Shown here in pieces: positions 1 through 7,879 of a stretch of 13,225 nt of DNA. This DNA is from Wenzhouxiangella sp. Its GTDB lineage: Bacteria > Pseudomonadota > Gammaproteobacteria > Xanthomonadales > Wenzhouxiangellaceae. The number at the start of each line of letters is the position of its first letter. The stretch's first letter is position 1. The stretch is taken from the NCBI GenBank assembly GCA_021767625.1, contig JAASTB010000032.1, positions 1-13,225 on the forward strand. The letters run 5' to 3'. Made by a program: the position numbers and the translations under genes. Below the pieces are notes generated by a model that saw only the letters and a program-made list of their open reading frames with translations, was not told where the DNA came from and ran no database searches.

Positions 1-3000
1 GACAGCGCCCTGGTGTTCGCCGCGCCCCCGGTTCCGCAGGCCGACAGCTACACGACCCAGCTGACCACCCCGATCAACGAAGGCGCGGGGACCGGCCTGC
101 TGGCCAACGATGATCGCGGCCTGCCCGAAGCCGACCTGGTCAGCTTCGGTGGTGGCGACCTCTCCGGCGCCGTGACCGATCACGCCGCCGGGGCGACTGT
201 CGGCGTCGGCGCCGACGGCAGCCTCACGGTCAACGCCGACGGCAGTTTCGATTTCCAGGCCGAGTCCGGCTTCGACGGCGCTTTCAGTTTCGACTACCGG
301 CTCGAGAACGTGGCCGGCGCCGTGGATGCGACGGTCACCATCGAGGTTCAGCGCCCGGCCGGCGCGGTCGACGACGCCTTCGACGTGCTCTCCGGCGACA
401 CCCTCGACACCGGCAGCGGGGCACTGCTGGCCAATGACACGGGCTGGCCCGCGCCGCAGGTTTCGGCCTTCGGCGGCGGTGATCTCGGCGGGACGGTCGA
501 CGACAACGCCGCTGGCGACAGCGTCACGGTTGGCGCCGACGGCAGTCTCTCGGTCAGCGCCGACGGTCAGGTCGTCTTCACGCCGGAGACGGGCTTCACC
601 GGTGACTTCGTCTTCGACTACCGCGTCGACAATCCGGCGGGCAGCGATACCGCCACGGTCACCGTCACGGTCAACGAAGCGCCGACGATCACCTCCGCCG
701 ACAGCGCCACCTGCACGGTCGGGAGCGCCTGCGATTTCGCCTTCGCCGCTGACGGCTACCCCGACCCGACCATCACGGTATCCGGTGCGCTGCCGGCCGG
801 CGTGACCTTCAACGGCGGAACCGAGGCGATCGAAGGGACGCCGCAGGCTGGCAGCGGCGCGGTCTACACCCTGACCGTCACTGCCGCCAACGGCATCGGC
901 AGCGATGCCGAACAGACCTTCACGCTGACCGTCAACGAGGCCCCGGCCATCACTTCGGCCGACAACCTGGCCTGCGAAGTCGGCGCGGCCTGCGATTTCA
1001 CCTTCACGGCCGACGGCCACCCCGATCCGACCTTCTCGCTGCCGGGCCTGCCCGCCGGCCTGAGCCTGGACGCCTCCACGGGCGTTCTCTCCGGCCAGGC
1101 CGACGCCGGAACGGGCGGCGAGTACAGCCTGGTCCTCGAGGCGAGCAACAGCGAGGGCAACGACACCCAGAACTTCACGCTGACGATCGGTCAGCCGCCC
1201 GAGATCACCTCGCCGGCCAGCCTGACCTGCGAAGTCGGACAGGCCTGCAGCCTGACGATCACGGCCGACGGTTATCCGGCGCCCGGGTTCAGCATTGCGG
1301 GAACCTTGCCGAGCGGCGTTACGTTTGACGGGACTGACACCCTGTCGGGCACGGCCCAGGCGGGCAGCGGCGGCGAATACTCGCTGACCGTCACCGCCGC
1401 CAACGGCATCGCACCCGACGATGTCCAGACCCTGACGCTGACGGTCAACGAGGCGCCGACGATCACTTCTCCGAATGGCGCCACCTGCCGGACGGGACAG
1501 GCCTGCAGCGTCCAGTTCTCCGCCGACGGCTACCCCGCGCCGAGCTTCTCCCTGACCGGCGCACTGCCCGCCGGGGTGAGCTTCGATGCCGGCACCGGAG
1601 CGCTGTCGGGCACGCCCGCGGCCGATGCCGGCGGCGAATACGTTCTCGATCTCACCGCCGCCAACGGCATCGCGCCCGACGCCAACCAGACCTTCACGCT
1701 GACCGTCGAGCAGCCGCCGGCGATCACCTCCGGTGCTGCCCAGACCTGCGCGGTGGGCTCGCCCTGCGATTTCTCGTTCACGGCCGACGGCTATCCCGCA
1801 CCGACGATCACGCTCGGCGGCACGCTGCCGGCCGGCGTGACCTTCGACGGCGGTACCGACAGCATCGGCGGCACGCCCCAGGCCGGCACCGGCGGGCAGT
1901 ACTCGCTGACCGTGACGGCGGCCAGCGGCGTCACGCCCGACGACGTGCAGAACTTCACGCTGACGGTCAACGAGGCCCCGGTAGCCAACGACGATCCCAC
2001 CGGCGGCATTCCGGCCGGCAGCTCGCCGGGTTCCATCCCCTACCACGGCAGCTTCGACACCGCCCTGAGCGTCAGCGCCGCCGACGGCGTGCTCGACAAC
2101 GACACGCTCGGCTTCCCGCAGGCGGCCATCACCACGCCGGCCCCGTCGGCGGCCAACGGTTCGGTCAGCCTCGCCGGCGACGGCAGCTTCGTCTATACGC
2201 CGGATGCGGGCTTCACCGGCCTCGATTCCTTCCAGTACTGCATCGAGAACGTGGCGACGAGCAGCTGCGCCACCGTGTCCGTCGCCATCGGCGAGCGTCC
2301 GGCGGCTGCCGACGACACCTATCCGGCCACCCTGGTCGGCAACGTCAGCGTCGACACCACGCGCAGCAGCGGCTACACCGTGCTCGATCTGGCCGCCGGT
2401 GACGCCGTGACCCTGGCCGTCGATGCGACGAGCAACGGCGACGCCGTCCTCAACGGCAACGGGACCTTCGGGTTCAATCCCGCGCCCGGTTTCTCCGGCG
2501 GCAACGCCACGCTGACCTACAGCGTGACCAACGGCTTCGGCACGGCGATCGGTACGGTGACGCTGCCGGTAGGGGCGGATCGCGTCTGGTTCGCCGACAA
2601 CACCGCTGCCACAGGCGGCGACGGGCGCGTCGATTCGCCCTTCGACACGCTGGCCGCGCTGGATGCGGCCGCCGATGCGGCCGGCGACGTGCTGTTCCTG
2701 CACGCCGGCAGCGGCGATTATACGGGCGGTATCGACCTGCTCGACGGGCAGTTTCTGATCGGCGAGGCGGCGACCCAGACCATTGCGACCATCGCCGGGC
2801 TGAGCCTGCCGGCAGACAGCCTGCTTCCGTCAACCGGCGGCGGCCAGCCGGGCATCGCCAACGCCGGCGGCAGCGGCGTGAGCCTGGGCGCGAACAATCT
2901 GCTGCGCGGGTTCGCGGTGGGCGATACCGCCGGCCCCGGCCTCGACGGCACCGATTTCGGCACCTTGAATGCGAGCGAGCTGGACGTGACCGGTTCGGGC

Positions 3001-5244
3001 GCCGCGCTGTCGCTGGACAACGGCACGGCCAACGCCACCTTCGGCACCCTGGCTTCGAGTTCGGCGACCGGCAATGCCGTCGATCTCGTCGGGGTCGACG
3101 GGACGCTCGATCTCGGCGGCGGCAGCCTGGTCGGCATGTCCGGCGCCGCGCTGCGCATCTCGGGCGGGACGGCGACCATCGACTATGCCGGCAGCCTGCA
3201 GAAGACCAGCGCCGGCGATTTCATCGATATCCGGAACCGCAGCGCCGGCAACATCAGCCTGACCGGCAGCCTGGCCTGCTCGGGCGGTTGCGGCGGCGGT
3301 GCTGCGGGCAGCGCGGTCCTGACGATCGCAAACGTCACCGGCGGCACGCTGGCGTTCAGCGGTTCCAGCAAGAGCCTGGAGCCGGCCGCGCCGTCCGGCG
3401 GGCTGCGTCTGACCAACAACGCCGGTGCCACGATCGACATCGACGGGAACCTCGGCGTGACGACCAGCGGCGGCGTGGGCCTCCTCGCAAGCGGCGGCGG
3501 AGCGCTCGACATGAATGTTCCGACGCTCGCCCTGCAGGTCGACGGCGCCCCCGCGCTTTCGGTCGACGGCATGACGCTCGTCGGCCAGGCCGCCAGCGGG
3601 ATTCTTTACGTGACCAGCGGTGCGCTCGGGAGCGGCGTCTATGCCGTCTCGGTCGCCAATTCGCAGCTGCCTTCCGGCTTCACCGTCGGCACCAACCTGG
3701 TCATCGACCTCGACGACGCGGGTGAGTCCGGGGGCGGCGTCTCGCTGACCAACAACACCGGCCGCATGGCGTTCACGCAGTGGAACCGCGTCAATACGAA
3801 CACCACCGCGGCACTGGCCGCCAGCAATGCCGGCACCCTCGCGATCTCGCCGACCTCGGCCGGAGCGGCGGGCACGTTCGAGGGAACCGCGGTCAGCATT
3901 TCAAACACCGACCTGGGCAGCACCGGCGTGACCTTCAACGAGGTCTACAACACCAATGCCCGGGGCATCGTGCTCGAAAACGTCACCGGTGACGGCGGTT
4001 TCACCGTCACCGGAACCGGCTCGCCGACGACCGTCGGCAGCGGCGGCACGCTCACCGGCAGCCCGGACAACGCCGTGCGCCTGGTCGGCGCCCGCAATGT
4101 CTCGCTCGGCGGCATGATCGTGTCGAACACCGGCAGCCACGGCATCTACGGCACCGGCCTGAGCGCCTCGACGCCGGGCAGCGGCGGCAACGCCTTCACC
4201 TTCCACGACGGCGAGATCAACGCCGCCGGCAACGGCAACGACGAGAACGCCATCCACTTCGGTGACGCGCCGAATATCGACAACGTCAGCGACGCGGTGA
4301 CCCTGCACAACGTGATCTTCGACGGCTACGCCGAGAACGCGCTGCACCTGGCCAACCACACCGTGGCCGTCGACGTCAGCGTGACCGACAGCCTGCTGCG
4401 CAACGCCGACACCACGACCAATTCCAACGGCCTGCTGCTGCAGAGCCTGACCGGCGCCTCGGCCAGTTTCGACCTGGCCGTCACCGGGACCACCTTCGGC
4501 CAGCCGGTCGGCGGTACGTCGATCTGCTGCAACGGCCTGACTTTCAACGCCCAGGGCAGCGGCATCCACAGCCTGGTCGTGCAGGACAACGTCTTCCAGA
4601 ACATGAGCCGCGCCGGCGGCGGGCAGGGCCTGAGCGTGGCCACCACCGAGACCGGCGAGATGAGCGTCGATATCAGCAACAACCAGTTCATCGACCTCGA
4701 CGGCGCCCATGTCGGCCTCGCGCCGCTGGAGGATTCGACCATGAGCGGCACGATCGCCAACAACACCTTCACCGCCCCGAGCATCCGCGGGGTGGGGATC
4801 AGCATCGTCGGCGACGGCGAGGCCGGATCGGTGCCCGGCAGCACCGGCGCCTTTACCGGCACGTTCCTGATCCAGGGCAACACCATCGGCAGCACCGGCG
4901 CTCGCATGGATCGCGGACTTCGCCTGCTCTCGCGCGATACCGCCAACCCGGCCGGCCGGATGGATTTCACGGTGGACAACAACGTGGTCCACTCACTGGG
5001 CTCTGGCGGCGAGACCATTCTGGTCAACTCGCTCGACAGCGCCACGCTCTGCGCCGATATCGTGAACAACACGGTCAGTACCGATGCCAGCAGCTTCTTC
5101 GACGACATCGGACTGGTGCAGCAGGACGCCTCGGTGACGAATATTGCCCAGACCAGTGCGGCCGACGTAGTGACGGTCAACGGCGGCGCGACGGTCTTCA
5201 CCAGCGGAACCATCAACTACGCCCAGAGCTGCAACCTGCCATGA
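1..5244 (+). CDS. Giant Ig-like/cadherin-like and right-handed beta-helix repeat protein (5' truncated)
   Basis: The frame is open from base 1, so the gene begins upstream; the GTG at 13 is only the first start-like codon in view. The visible 1747 residues run as follows. Two cadherin-like/Big_9-type modules (bases about 37-357 and 358-684) have the usual 'LLANDxG' and 'ADGSxxFxxExGFxGxFxFDYR' patterns. Five He_PIG-type Ig-like repeats follow (685-1980), then two more cadherin-like modules (1981-2301 and 2302-2577). From about 2581 to the end lies a long Gly/Asn/Thr/Ser-rich region that opens with 'VWFADNTAATGGDGR' and carries many 'NNTF/DNVF/GNTI' turns, typical of right-handed parallel beta-helices. 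This architecture is that of secreted or surface adhesin-like proteins. No C-terminal anchor, autotransporter barrel or PEP-CTERM is visible; it ends 'YAQSCNLP'. The signal peptide would lie outside the window. The collar gene starts 18 bp downstream, suggesting one operon. Exact function and ligand are unknown. Confidence 0.9.
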   Translation, partial: DSALVFAAPPVPQADSYTTQLTTPINEGAGTGLLANDDRGLPEADLVSFGGGDLSGAVTDHAAGATVGVGADGSLTVNADGSFDFQAESGFDGAFSFDYRLENVAGAVDATVTIEVQRPAGAVDDAFDVLSGDTLDTGSGALLANDTGWPAPQVSAFGGGDLGGTVDDNAAGDSVTVGADGSLSVSADGQVVFTPETGFTGDFVFDYRVDNPAGSDTATVTVTVNEAPTITSADSATCTVGSACDFAFAADGYPDPTITVSGALPAGVTFNGGTEAIEGTPQAGSGAVYTLTVTAANGIGSDAEQTFTLTVNEAPAITSADNLACEVGAACDFTFTADGHPDPTFSLPGLPAGLSLDASTGVLSGQADAGTGGEYSLVLEASNSEGNDTQNFTLTIGQPPEITSPASLTCEVGQACSLTITADGYPAPGFSIAGTLPSGVTFDGTDTLSGTAQAGSGGEYSLTVTAANGIAPDDVQTLTLTVNEAPTITSPNGATCRTGQACSVQFSADGYPAPSFSLTGALPAGVSFDAGTGALSGTPAADAGGEYVLDLTAANGIAPDANQTFTLTVEQPPAITSGAAQTCAVGSPCDFSFTADGYPAPTITLGGTLPAGVTFDGGTDSIGGTPQAGTGGQYSLTVTAASGVTPDDVQNFTLTVNEAPVANDDPTGGIPAGSSPGSIPYHGSFDTALSVSAADGVLDNDTLGFPQAAITTPAPSAANGSVSLAGDGSFVYTPDAGFTGLDSFQYCIENVATSSCATVSVAIGERPAAADDTYPATLVGNVSVDTTRSSGYTVLDLAAGDAVTLAVDATSNGDAVLNGNGTFGFNPAPGFSGGNATLTYSVTNGFGTAIGTVTLPVGADRVWFADNTAATGGDGRVDSPFDTLAALDAAADAAGDVLFLHAGSGDYTGGIDLLDGQFLIGEAATQTIATIAGLSLPADSLLPSTGGGQPGIANAGGSGVSLGANNLLRGFAVGDTAGPGLDGTDFGTLNASELDVTGSGAALSLDNGTANATFGTLASSSATGNAVDLVGVDGTLDLGGGSLVGMSGAALRISGGTATIDYAGSLQKTSAGDFIDIRNRSAGNISLTGSLACSGGCGGGAAGSAVLTIANVTGGTLAFSGSSKSLEPAAPSGGLRLTNNAGATIDIDGNLGVTTSGGVGLLASGGGALDMNVPTLALQVDGAPALSVDGMTLVGQAASGILYVTSGALGSGVYAVSVANSQLPSGFTVGTNLVIDLDDAGESGGGVSLTNNTGRMAFTQWNRVNTNTTAALAASNAGTLAISPTSAGAAGTFEGTAVSISNTDLGSTGVTFNEVYNTNARGIVLENVTGDGGFTVTGTGSPTTVGSGGTLTGSPDNAVRLVGARNVSLGGMIVSNTGSHGIYGTGLSASTPGSGGNAFTFHDGEINAAGNGNDENAIHFGDAPNIDNVSDAVTLHNVIFDGYAENALHLANHTVAVDVSVTDSLLRNADTTTNSNGLLLQSLTGASASFDLAVTGTTFGQPVGGTSICCNGLTFNAQGSGIHSLVVQDNVFQNMSRAGGGQGLSVATTETGEMSVDISNNQFIDLDGAHVGLAPLEDSTMSGTIANNTFTAPSIRGVGISIVGDGEAGSVPGSTGAFTGTFLIQGNTIGSTGARMDRGLRLLSRDTANPAGRMDFTVDNNVVHSLGSGGETILVNSLDSATLCADIVNNTVSTDASSFFDDIGLVQQDASVTNIAQTSAADVVTVNGGATVFTSGTINYAQSCNLP
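685..1980 (+). repeat. Five tandem He_PIG-type Ig-like repeats of 85-87 aa, each with a CX5C pair
   Basis: Inside the giant protein there are five consecutive modules at 685-945, 946-1200, 1201-1458, 1459-1719 and 1720-1980 (87, 85, 86, 87 and 87 codons). Each opens with xITS, then has a cysteine pair in 'C-x-[VT]-G-x-x-C', then 'ADGYPxPxxxxxGxLPAGVxF', 'L/ISGTxxAGxGGxYxLxxxAxNG' and 'FTLTVxEAP'. The LPxGv...GTp pattern is that of putative Ig domains (He_PIG), common in bacterial surface proteins. The CX5C pair is kept in all five copies and probably forms a disulfide, which would fit folding in the periplasm or outside the cell (inference). Confidence 0.85.
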
Positions 5245-5262
5245 TCACCACGGAGCGTTCCC

Positions 5263-5772
5263 ATGTCTGAGCCCTTCCTAGCCGAGATCCGCATCGTCGG
5301 CTTCAACTTCGCCCCGCGCGGCTGGGCGCTGTGCGACGGGCAGATCCTGCCCATCAACCAGAACCAGTCGCTGTATTCGCTGCTCGGCACGACGTACGGC
5401 GGCAACGGGCAGACCTCGTTCGCCCTGCCCGACCTGCGCGGGCGAACGCCGATTCATACCGGCAACGGTTACTCCGAGGGTCAGCGTTTCGGCGAGGAGA
5501 CGCACACGCTGTCGTCCGCCGAGATGCCGCAGCACGGCCACACCGGGCGTGCCTCGGCCGAAGAGGCGACCGAACCGGCGGTGACCGCCGCCGGCAGTGA
5601 AGTGCTCGCGACCGCCGGCGCGCCGGTTTATCACGATGCGGGCAATCTCACCGCTCTCGGCTCGGGCAGCGTGTCCAGCGTCGGCGGCGGCCAGGCCCAC
5701 GAGAACATGCAGCCGTTCATCACGCTGAATTTCTGCATCGCCCTGCAGGGGCTGTTCCCCTCGCGCAACTGA
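5263..5772 (+). CDS. Phage tail collar-domain protein, MdpB/COG4675-like (first of three)
   Basis: A 169-residue protein. The N-terminal phage tail-collar domain spans residues about 6-65, with the family signature 'NFAPRGWALCDGQ', 'LPINQN', 'GTTYGGNGQT' and 'LPDLRGR'. A His/Gln segment 'EMPQHGH' ends the conserved part at about residue 95. A variable Ala/Gly-rich middle follows, then a conserved tail with 'GGGQAHENMQPF' and ending 'LQGLFPSRN'. Collar domains come from phage tail-fibre and short-tail-fibre proteins; bacterial homologues are annotated as microcystin-dependent protein MdpB, of unclear role. The ATG at 5263 follows GGAG (5252-5255) by 7 bp and all three paralogues begin MSEPF, which fixes the start. 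It lies 18 bp after the giant beta-helix gene and 11 bp before the second copy. No other phage structural genes are present. The family call is firm; the function is not known. Confidence 0.9.
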   Translation: MSEPFLAEIRIVGFNFAPRGWALCDGQILPINQNQSLYSLLGTTYGGNGQTSFALPDLRGRTPIHTGNGYSEGQRFGEETHTLSSAEMPQHGHTGRASAEEATEPAVTAAGSEVLATAGAPVYHDAGNLTALGSGSVSSVGGGQAHENMQPFITLNFCIALQGLFPSRN

Positions 5773-5783
5773 GGAAGCGATTC

Positions 5784-6308
5784 ATGAGCGAACCCTTCGT
5801 CGGAGAGATTCGTATGTTCGCGGGCAACTTCGCCCCGCGCGGCTGGGCATTCTGCGACGGCCAGTTGCTGGCGGTCTCCCAGAACGACGCCCTTTTCTCG
5901 CTGATCGGCACCATCTACGGCGGCGACGGCCAGACCACCTTCGGCCTGCCGGACATGCGCGGACGCATCCCCATCCACGCCGGCACGGGTCCGGGCCTGT
6001 CGCCGCGCCAGCTCGGCTCGAAGGGCGGTGCGGAGTCCGTGACCTTGACGGTCAATCAGATGCCCGGCCATTCGCACGAGCAGCGCGCCAGCACGGACCT
6101 TGCCCAGGACGCCGGGGCGCAGGGCAAGGTGCCGGCGCGGACCAATCCCGCCAGCCTCGACATCTACGACGGCATCGGTCCGTTCACGCGGCTGTCGAGC
6201 GAGTCGATGACATCCACCGGCGGCAGCCGCTCGCACACGAACCTGCAGCCGTTCACCTGCATCCACTTCATCATCGCCCTGTTCGGCATTTACCCGTCGC
6301 GCACCTAG
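5784..6308 (+). CDS. Phage tail collar-domain protein, MdpB/COG4675-like (second of three)
   Basis: A 174-residue paralogue of the genes on both sides. The collar domain covers residues about 6-65 ('NFAPRGWAFCDGQ', 'GTIYGGDGQT', 'LPDMRGR'), followed by 'QMPGHSHEQ', a variable centre, and the common C-terminus with 'GGSRSHTNLQPF' and ending 'YPSRT'. By hand count about 49 of the first 65 residues match the third copy, while the middle (about residues 95-135) has diverged strongly. The ATG follows a good ribosome-binding site, GAGGAAG at 5771-5777, 6 bp upstream, which overlaps the stop codon of the first copy. The gap of 11 bp and shared strand point to a single transcript. Its likely role is as part of an exported or surface assembly together with its paralogues; this is inference from phage collar proteins. 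Confidence 0.9.
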   Translation: MSEPFVGEIRMFAGNFAPRGWAFCDGQLLAVSQNDALFSLIGTIYGGDGQTTFGLPDMRGRIPIHAGTGPGLSPRQLGSKGGAESVTLTVNQMPGHSHEQRASTDLAQDAGAQGKVPARTNPASLDIYDGIGPFTRLSSESMTSTGGSRSHTNLQPFTCIHFIIALFGIYPSRT

Positions 6309-6317
6309 GAGCCTGCC

Positions 6318-6839
6318 ATGTCCGAACCATTCATCGCGGAAATCCGAATATTCGCCGGCAACTTCGCGCCGCGGGGCTGGGCCACTTGCGACGGCCAGCT
6401 CTTGCCGATTTCCCAGAATACGGCCCTGTTCTCGCTGATCGGGACGACCTACGGCGGCGATGGTCAGAGCACGACCGCGCTTCCCGACCTGCAGGGCAGG
6501 GCGGCAATGCATCCCGGCCAGGGCCCCGGACTGACCCCGCGAAGCCTGGGTGAGCGCGGCGGCGTGGAAACGGTCTCGCTTACCGAGGCACAGATGCCCT
6601 CGCACCGGCACGACTGGAACGTGTCGGTGCGCAGCGCCAACGAGAACGATCCGGCCGGCGACAACCAATTGGGCGGGTCGTCCGGTGCCAACCTGTACCG
6701 GGCTCCACAGTCCATGGTCGAGCTGAGCGATCAGGCCATCGGCTCGAGCGGCGGTAGCCAGGCCCACAACAACATGCAGCCCTCGCTGGCGATCAATTTC
6801 ATCATCGCCCTGCAGGGTCTGTACCCCAGCCGGAGTTGA
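6318..6839 (+). CDS. Phage tail collar-domain protein, MdpB/COG4675-like (third of three)
   Basis: A 173-residue third paralogue. The collar domain at residues about 6-65 has 'NFAPRGWATCDGQ', 'GTTYGGDGQS' and 'LPDLQGR'; the usual Arg of the LPDxRGR motif is Gln here (residue 59), which the other two copies do not share. 'QMPSHRHDW' follows, then a variable centre rich in Asn and Ser, and the common end with 'GGSQAHNNMQPS' and 'YPSRS'. The start ATG sits 6 bp after AGGAG (6307-6311), which overlaps the TAG stop of the second copy. The Tat-signal gene begins 7 bp after this stop. The three copies probably arose by tandem duplication and then diverged mainly in the middle part. Confidence 0.9.
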   Translation: MSEPFIAEIRIFAGNFAPRGWATCDGQLLPISQNTALFSLIGTTYGGDGQSTTALPDLQGRAAMHPGQGPGLTPRSLGERGGVETVSLTEAQMPSHRHDWNVSVRSANENDPAGDNQLGGSSGANLYRAPQSMVELSDQAIGSSGGSQAHNNMQPSLAINFIIALQGLYPSRS

Positions 6840-6846
6840 TCACGCC

Positions 6847-7338
6847 ATGAACCGACGCGAATTCGTTTCCTTTGCCGCACTCAGCGGCGCGGTGGCCGTC
6901 CCGGCATCCTCCCGGGCCGCTGCCGACCTTTCGGGAGCCCTGCGCTGTCGCAGCACACGACTCGACGAGTCGCGGCCGGCGATCGACGCGGACCACCATG
7001 CGCCTGCCGGGTTCCGGCTCGACCTGCTCGGTGCGGCCGAGGGCGAGTCGGGCCGCGATCGTCCCGGCTTCGGCCTCAAGGCGATCTATTCCGGACTGCT
7101 CAGCGGCAACGAGTTCACGCTGGTGCACCCTTCCCGGGGCGAGGTGTCGCGTCGGGGCAGCCTGCATTTCGGTCGCGGCAGCCTGGCCGGCCTTGAGGTC
7201 CAATGGGCGGATCGCCGGGCCTTCGTCGCCGCCGCCGAGTTTTTCGGTCACCGCCCGAGGCCGGGCCTTTACCGGCTGGACGTCAACGGGCCGGACGGCG
7301 ACGGGGTGTCGCTGGAGTTCCGGCTGGTGGCGGCCTGA
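6847..7338 (+). CDS. Twin-arginine signal-peptide protein of unknown function
   Basis: A 163-residue protein with no domain I recognise. The N-terminus 'MNRREFVSFAALSG' is a good twin-arginine motif (R3-R4-x-F), followed by a hydrophobic Ala/Val stretch to about residue 18 and an A-x-A-type cleavage region at about 22-26, so export of a folded protein through the Tat system is predicted. The mature part (about 137 residues) is rich in Arg, Gly, Leu and Asp, has no Cys pair or clear catalytic motif, and ends 'SLEFRLVAA', suggesting a beta-sandwich-like end. It starts 7 bp after the third collar gene and ends 12 bp before the GNAT gene, so it belongs to the same transcription unit and may be a partner of the collar or giant beta-helix proteins. 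GGAG at 6832-6835 is a loosely spaced ribosome-binding site. Confidence 0.75.
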   Translation: MNRREFVSFAALSGAVAVPASSRAAADLSGALRCRSTRLDESRPAIDADHHAPAGFRLDLLGAAEGESGRDRPGFGLKAIYSGLLSGNEFTLVHPSRGEVSRRGSLHFGRGSLAGLEVQWADRRAFVAAAEFFGHRPRPGLYRLDVNGPDGDGVSLEFRLVAA

Positions 7339-7343
7339 AGGAA
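7338..7343 (+). promoter_or_regulatory. Ribosome-binding site AAGGAA deciding the TTG start of the GNAT gene
   Basis: AAGGAA lies 7 bp before the TTG at 7351 and overlaps the last base of the upstream TGA stop. Because that stop is in the same frame as the GNAT gene, the start must lie after 7338; TTG is the first available start codon and no ATG occurs in frame until the middle of the protein. Confidence 0.6.
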
Positions 7344-7350
7344 GCCGGCC

Positions 7351-7863
7351 TTGGCGGGACTGTGGCAAGCCCGGCTGGCGCCGACGGCACGATGCCTGGG
7401 GCTCGGCCTGCGCAGCGAAGATCCCGAACAGGACGGCGAGTTTCTCGATCGGCTGTATGCCACGACCCGCGTCGAGGAACTGGCGCAGACGGGCTGGAGC
7501 GAGCCGGAGGTTCGCCGCTTCCTGCACGAGCAGTCGCGCCTGCAGCGCGCCCACTACCGCGAGCACTATCCGGACGCCGAATTCCTGCTGATCGCGGGCG
7601 AGACCGAGCCGGTCGGTCGCCTGTACCTGGATGAGCGATCCGCTGAACTGCGCCTGATGGACATCGCCTTCCTGCCCGCGTGGCGCGGCGCGGGGCGGGG
7701 AACCGCCTTCATCGAGGCGATCCAGCGTCATGCCGGGCAGGAAGCCCTGGCCGTGACCCTGCACGTCGAGCCCTTCAATCCGGCCACCCGGTTGTATCGA
7801 CGACTGGGCTTCGAGGCCGTGGAAACGCGCGGGGTCTACCAGTTCATGCGCTGGGAGCCCTGA
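7351..7863 (+). CDS. GNAT-family N-acetyltransferase
   Basis: A 170-residue protein of the usual GNAT length, expected to transfer acetyl from acetyl-CoA to an amine. The acetyl-CoA pyrophosphate-binding motif A is 'FLPAWRGAGRG' (RGAGRG at residues 112-117), preceded by the beta4 strand 'LRLMDIAF'. Motif B is 'NPATRLYRRLGF', where the Tyr is at the position often used as general acid. The N-terminal part ('FLDRLYATTRVEELAQTGW') resembles GNATs found beside tail-collar genes. The start is TTG with AAGGAA 7 bp upstream. It is the last + strand gene of the collar block, 12 bp after the Tat-signal gene. The substrate is unknown; modification of a neighbouring protein is possible but not shown. 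It is cytoplasmic, with no signal peptide. Confidence 0.88.
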   Translation: MAGLWQARLAPTARCLGLGLRSEDPEQDGEFLDRLYATTRVEELAQTGWSEPEVRRFLHEQSRLQRAHYREHYPDAEFLLIAGETEPVGRLYLDERSAELRLMDIAFLPAWRGAGRGTAFIEAIQRHAGQEALAVTLHVEPFNPATRLYRRLGFEAVETRGVYQFMRWEP

Positions 7864-7879
7864 TTGGCCGCATGGCCCA

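Noticed and set aside
685..1980. CRISPR-like or tandem DNA repeat
   Set aside because: The periodicity of about 258-261 bp is protein-level Ig-like repetition in one open frame; the DNA copies are diverged and there are no spacers.
3901..4992. Long open frame on the - strand (363 codons) opposite the beta-helix gene
   Set aside because: It mirrors the repetitive GC-rich codons of the + strand gene, is Ala/Gly/Val/Asp-rich with no motif, and the + strand protein has clear family patterns.
5631..6767. Long open frame on the - strand (378 codons) opposite the collar genes
   Set aside because: All three collar genes are certain on the + strand with ribosome-binding sites; the antisense product is Arg/Ala/Gly-rich and repeats only because the collar genes do.
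5263..6839. Remnant prophage
   Set aside because: Three collar proteins alone, with no capsid, tail tube, baseplate, terminase, lysis or integrase gene in the window; the MdpB-like type is common on chromosomes outside prophages.
6872..7591. Alternative + frame (239 codons) across the Tat-signal and GNAT genes
   Set aside because: Ser/Arg/Pro-rich shadow composition with no motif, whereas the other frame gives a Tat signal and GNAT motifs.
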